NCBI GenBank assembly: GCA_907164885.2
Contig: OU015497.1
Coordinates: forward strand, 73,014,898-73,078,897
DNA from: Dolomedes plantarius
Taxonomy: Eukaryota > Arthropoda > Arachnida > Araneae > Dolomedidae
Direction of reading: 5' to 3'
DNA: 64,000 bases
Below are positions 60,578 to 64,000 of the stretch, in pieces; position 1 is the first letter of the stretch; every line of letters begins with the position of its first letter. Both the position numbers and the translations under genes were made by a program. The notes beneath the pieces are model-generated. The model was not told where the DNA came from. It ran no database searches and saw nothing but the letters and a program-made list of their open reading frames with translations.

Positions 60578-63212
60578 CACTAGAACCGCGGGACTTTCGA
60601 TATACCTAGACCGCGGCGGGTCATTTTGACCCTAGATTGTAAACTTATAAAATATGCACAAACGCTTAATTTTTTAACTAAAACATTTTATTTTTTAAAT
60701 AATAATCAATTTCTTAGAATTTACCTTAAATAATTTATATAAATCAAGAAATTAACTTAATTTTTACAAATCGCATTATTTAAAATTTTATGTCCTTGAT
60801 ATAATAACATATTTCTTTAACAAATATAAAATAATTTCCTAATTTCAATGGAAAAACAGAGTATCTCTTTTAAATATGTTTAGAAATATTTTAAAAAAAT
60901 TAAAAATTAAATTTTTTCAGGTACTAAGCATTTTACCAGTACTTAGTTTTACAGATTTTAAAATCCAATTTACTGTATGCATTTTGTACGAAACTGAGTA
61001 ATAAGTTTGGTACATTTTCCACGATGGGTGCTTTACATTTTAAATGGATATCTAGAGTTTTATTTTCACATTTCGAAATATGGCATCGGACTCGTTTAAG
61101 CTTAATTTGTGGTTGTCCGTCGTTTTCATTGGTTGCTTCACATGCTCTTTTTGCCGTCTTTTTATGTCGGAAGAGAACAAACTTTCGCCGCAATTCTCCA
61201 ACCATGTCTTGAATGAATTTCCGTCTATTAATAGATTTTCCAGTTACAGCTTTATCTAAAACCCAGGCATTGATTGTAACAGGTCCAAATATTACAAAAA
61301 ACCTGCACCGCCACCTACATGACGCAGACTTGACTGTATTTTCATTGCCATTTGTTCAATCACGTCCCACCGTATTTAGTTGCGTTGTAGAAAGCGATGT
61401 ATCAGGTAGTATTTTTTGGGGTTATCTGCATTTCTACGTTTGGATGGAGACTACTTAGCAAAAAAACGGTTTTATCTTTTTTACCTCGATAAACAGTTAG
61501 ACTCATGTCTTTATGGGTTAGTACCGTAGTCGAATACATGTGGATTTTAACATCTTTACAGAGACTATTATTTCTCTCTTGAGTATTTTACAGTTCCTAC
61601 AAGGCTGGTGTTTTTGGAATTCAATGCCTCTGCAAGCTTCAGTGTTGTGAAAAAGTTGTTCGTAGTGACATTTCTACCTTTGTTCTCATATGGACTTATT
61701 AGTCGCAGCATACATGTTCAGATATAGAAACATAGGATGGACTTTGGTTATATTTTCCAAGATACGGGAATCCATTTATCAGATATTTTGAGTCAACATC
61801 TGCAGCCAACCAGAACTTGATTCCACACTTATCTGGTTTGTTTGGCATGCATTTGATAAACTTACACCTAGCTTTTGTAGGAAATAAATGTTCATCTGCA
61901 TTATATAGGAACCTGGTGTATAGTTAGTCTTGCAATTTTCCATAAACGATTCCAGATATTCGAATTAAGGGCAAATTTATCTGTCTCTAGACGCTCTGAT
62001 CTTGTTGATTTTACGTCGAAGCGTAAAATCCCATTATTCATGAAATGGTCTCTTGACATTGTATTTGGAAAATGGTGGTCCTCAGTCCTTTGACCACAAG
62101 CTATCCAGTTCAAGTCTTTTTGAACAATATATACCATGTGCATATAGAATTTATATTAAAGCATCTATTTCTTCTAATGTTATATTCCATTCTCCTTCAT
62201 GAATCTGCCGGTGAGCTTCATCTTCAGTACATTTCTTTATGTGTTTCAATATCCATTCATTTATAAAAAGTCTTCAAGCACTTGAAAGACTGTTGTCGAT
62301 AACATTGCGTTTAGCATGTGGTGTTGGTCCCCCAACTTCTTTCAAAATATTACACTTTGATTTCTTCTGTATCGTTGTTCCTAATTGAGCGACATTCGAA
62401 ATTATCCATCTTTGTCATCTTTATTATTTCCAACTTTGAATGTTATTGTCGATTTGTTTTTCAAATTTCTTTGCGTGTGGTATCTTTTCTTGGAATGTTT
62501 GATTTTTATTTTTATCAGATAATTATCATCAGTATTGCGATAAGAAGGACCAGCGATTGTTATAGCATTGCCAGAGTCATCTTCACTTTCATTTTCTTCA
62601 TCCGAATCCAAATTTTCTTCATTTGCAGACAGACATTCATCCTCACGACTCAAATCGAATTTTGAGAAACCTTTTTTTGAACCTTCTGAATTGTTTTTAG
62701 ATAATTGTTAAATATTCTAAAGCTTCCTGAACAGCAAGATTACGGCGTCGTGACATAGTTTTTTATACATATACTAATTACAGAATAAAAGCAACTTCAA
62801 AAAGTCTAAATATTCGCAGTAATATTTTTCTGCATTCGAACGTAGTTTGTGATTCAAACCAATATATGACCTTGAATGATAAACTTTCACTATTCCCCCT
62901 TCTGGTACAGTTCTTTAAGGATTCTAGGGTGGGTAGAAGTATTTTACAGTTACAGTTCGAGAAAATGCACCTGTTTTTCGTTATTTGTGCATTAACATTT
63001 CTTACGGGTCAAATTGACCCGCTCCGCTGTTCTAGGTATAAATGTTAATAATCGGAAAATTATTTATGTTACGAATTTTAAATTTGGTAAATTGTTCTTC
63101 ACCTTAAAATATTAAAAGTCATAAAAGGAATTTTTTTTCAATCGATACTTTTCGCGTGGTGATAAATTAAACATCGTTTTGGGTCAAATTGACCCGCTCC
63201 GCGGTTCTAGTG
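60578..63212 (-). mobile_element. Decayed piggyBac-like transposon
   Basis: The left end CACTAGAACCGCGG (60578) and right end CGCGGTTCTAGTG (to 63212) are inverse. TTAA lies at 60574-60577 on the left. On the right is TTA (63213-63215) followed by CACTCC, where the empty site in monomer 3 reads TTAACACTCC, so one A was lost. Subterminal palindromes GGGTCAAATTGACCC occur at 63006-63020 and 63181-63195, and GGGTCATTTTGACCC at 60618-60632. It inserted into monomer 2 of the tandem array. Confidence 0.88.
60933..62756 (-). pseudogene. piggyBac-like transposase pseudogene
   Basis: The start is an ATG at 62756 (MSRRRNLAVQEALEYL, then a stop). An acidic N-terminal stretch follows (DEENESEDDSGNA, about 62590). 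The catalytic part keeps HFPNTMSRDHFMNNGILRFD and KSTRSERLETDKFA (about 62070-61980), then LFPTKARCKFIKCMPNKPDK and FWLAADVDSKYLING (about 61880-61780), all characteristic of PGBD4-type piggyBac transposases; the DVDSKY Asp is in the catalytic position. A C-terminal Cys-rich region is partly present (VRCHISKCENKT, about 61090). Many stops and frameshifts separate these blocks. Confidence 0.85.
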
Positions 63213-64000
63213 TTACACTCCTATTTATTATATAGCTGGTTGATTTCATGCAATATTTCCATAAATGTAGTCATTAATTCTCCAATAGGATATTTCCAAC
63301 GATACATCTATTTAATAAACCACTGGAAGAATGTTATGTGAGTGGTGAAGTATCAAAATAGTATCTTCATCAAAGCTTTTTTCAGTAAAGGACAAAATCT
63401 ATATCATATACATTTTTGAAAACATAAATTTAAATAACATTAGAAAATTCCCACATTTTCTTTTTAGTATTCCATTTTTCAGGATTCGATTTTTTTGGAT
63501 TACATTTCTGGATTTTATTAGTATTCCATTTAGCTGGATGATTATCGCAGTCGAGAGCTTAGGAAAAAATACGTGGAGATATGAGTAATGTGGGATCAAA
63601 CTAGCAATCTCCCTTTTTTTAACAAAATTGACTTAAGATACTTGAGTTAAAAATGCCAATACTTTCGTTTTTAATTCAATCAGTTAAAAATAAAATTTTT
63701 GAAATATTTTATGCCTTGCTGAGGAGGTTATTAGGGCAAAACCTAGGTCCAAAGCTACCCGTATGCTGGAGATGTATATTTTCGCTTAACACTCCTATTT
63801 ATTCTACAGCTGGTTGATTTCATGCAATATTTCCATAAATGTAGTCATTAATTCTCCAATATGAAATTCCAATGATACATCTATTAAATAAACCGCTGGT
63901 ATTACGTTTGCGAGTGGTGGGATGAAAAACAGTAATCTCCATCAAACTTTTTTTTTTCAGTAAAAGACAAATAAATATATGATACAGATTTTTGAAATAT

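Larger units (their letters stand above)
59324..64000 (+). repeat. ~575-bp tandem repeat array, three monomers seen, interrupted by two insertions
   Basis: The landmark CCTTGCTGAG recurs at 59324, 60505 and 63714. Removing the solo LTR (592 bp with its duplication) and the piggyBac element (about 2.64 kb) leaves periods of about 589 and 571 bp. Shared text includes TTCGCTTAACACTCCT, TTTCATGCAATATTTCCATA, CAGTCGAGAGCT and TTTATGCCTTGCTGAGGAGG. The array runs off the right edge of the window. No coding potential is seen. Confidence 0.85.

Noticed and set aside
62318..62665. 115-codon plus-strand frame over the piggyBac-like element
   Set aside because: It is the antisense of the acidic N-terminal region of the transposase pseudogene.

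Overview
The window looks like intergenic or intronic DNA from a large, AT-rich arthropod genome. An arachnid, most likely a spider, is the best guess. That guess rests on the repeat families seen (several Tc1-like elements, KRBA2/Ginger-like integrase transposons, a ZBED5-like hAT, a piggyBac-like element, an R1-type LINE, a tRNA-derived SINE), the many long (TA)n arrays, and the lack of any compact gene or operon structure. No host protein-coding gene can be supported, and almost everything recognisable is mobile or satellite DNA.

Layout. 1-2.9 kb: unremarkable AT-rich DNA. 2.9-5.4 kb: two decayed Tc1-like transposons on the minus strand, separated by a (TA)n array. 7.35-9.3 kb: a KRBA2/Ginger-like transposon with long compound inverted repeats. 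9.3-21.8 kb: a minus-strand ZBED5-like hAT pseudogene whose 5' end is split by a 9.8-kb minus-strand non-LTR retrotransposon. The LINE is flanked by a perfect 14-bp target-site duplication. Both of its ORFs are open (ORF1 with three zinc knuckles; ORF2 with APE endonuclease, reverse transcriptase and RNase H). It carries a 3.7-kb 3' region built of ~845-bp higher-order repeats and a nested GC-rich hairpin near its 3' terminus. This is the centrepiece of the window. 22-33 kb: mostly plain sequence with a 240-bp direct repeat, a short ISL3-like transposase remnant, a 560-bp hAT MITE, a near-perfect 45-nt palindrome, and a LINE remnant next to a SINE.

33-38.5 kb: a degenerate ~300-bp repeat field, a mariner-like deletion derivative with ~260-bp inverted repeats, an LTR fragment, a Tc1 pseudogene and a MITE. 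39-40.3 kb: a second Ginger-like 5' end next to a Tigger-type C-terminal fragment. 41.4-44.9 kb: a short LTR element that codes only for a gag-like protein (two in-frame stops) and belongs to the same family as the LTR fragment at 35.6 kb. 48.0-51.9 kb: a reverse-oriented LTR element with no recognisable coding capacity, inserted in a (TA)n tract. 53.9-55.3 kb: a structurally complete Tc1 element whose transposase has lost a catalytic Asp and is frameshifted at the catalytic Glu. 56.4-56.9 kb: a foldback made of two inverted copies of a mariner 3' end. 59.3-64 kb: a ~575-bp tandem repeat interrupted by a solo LTR (5-bp duplication) and a decayed piggyBac-like element (TTAA site).

The only genes that appear able to work together are LINE ORF1 and ORF2, which overlap in a termination-reinitiation-like arrangement. 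The other families are non-autonomous or broken. All family assignments come from motifs read by eye; no database search was possible.
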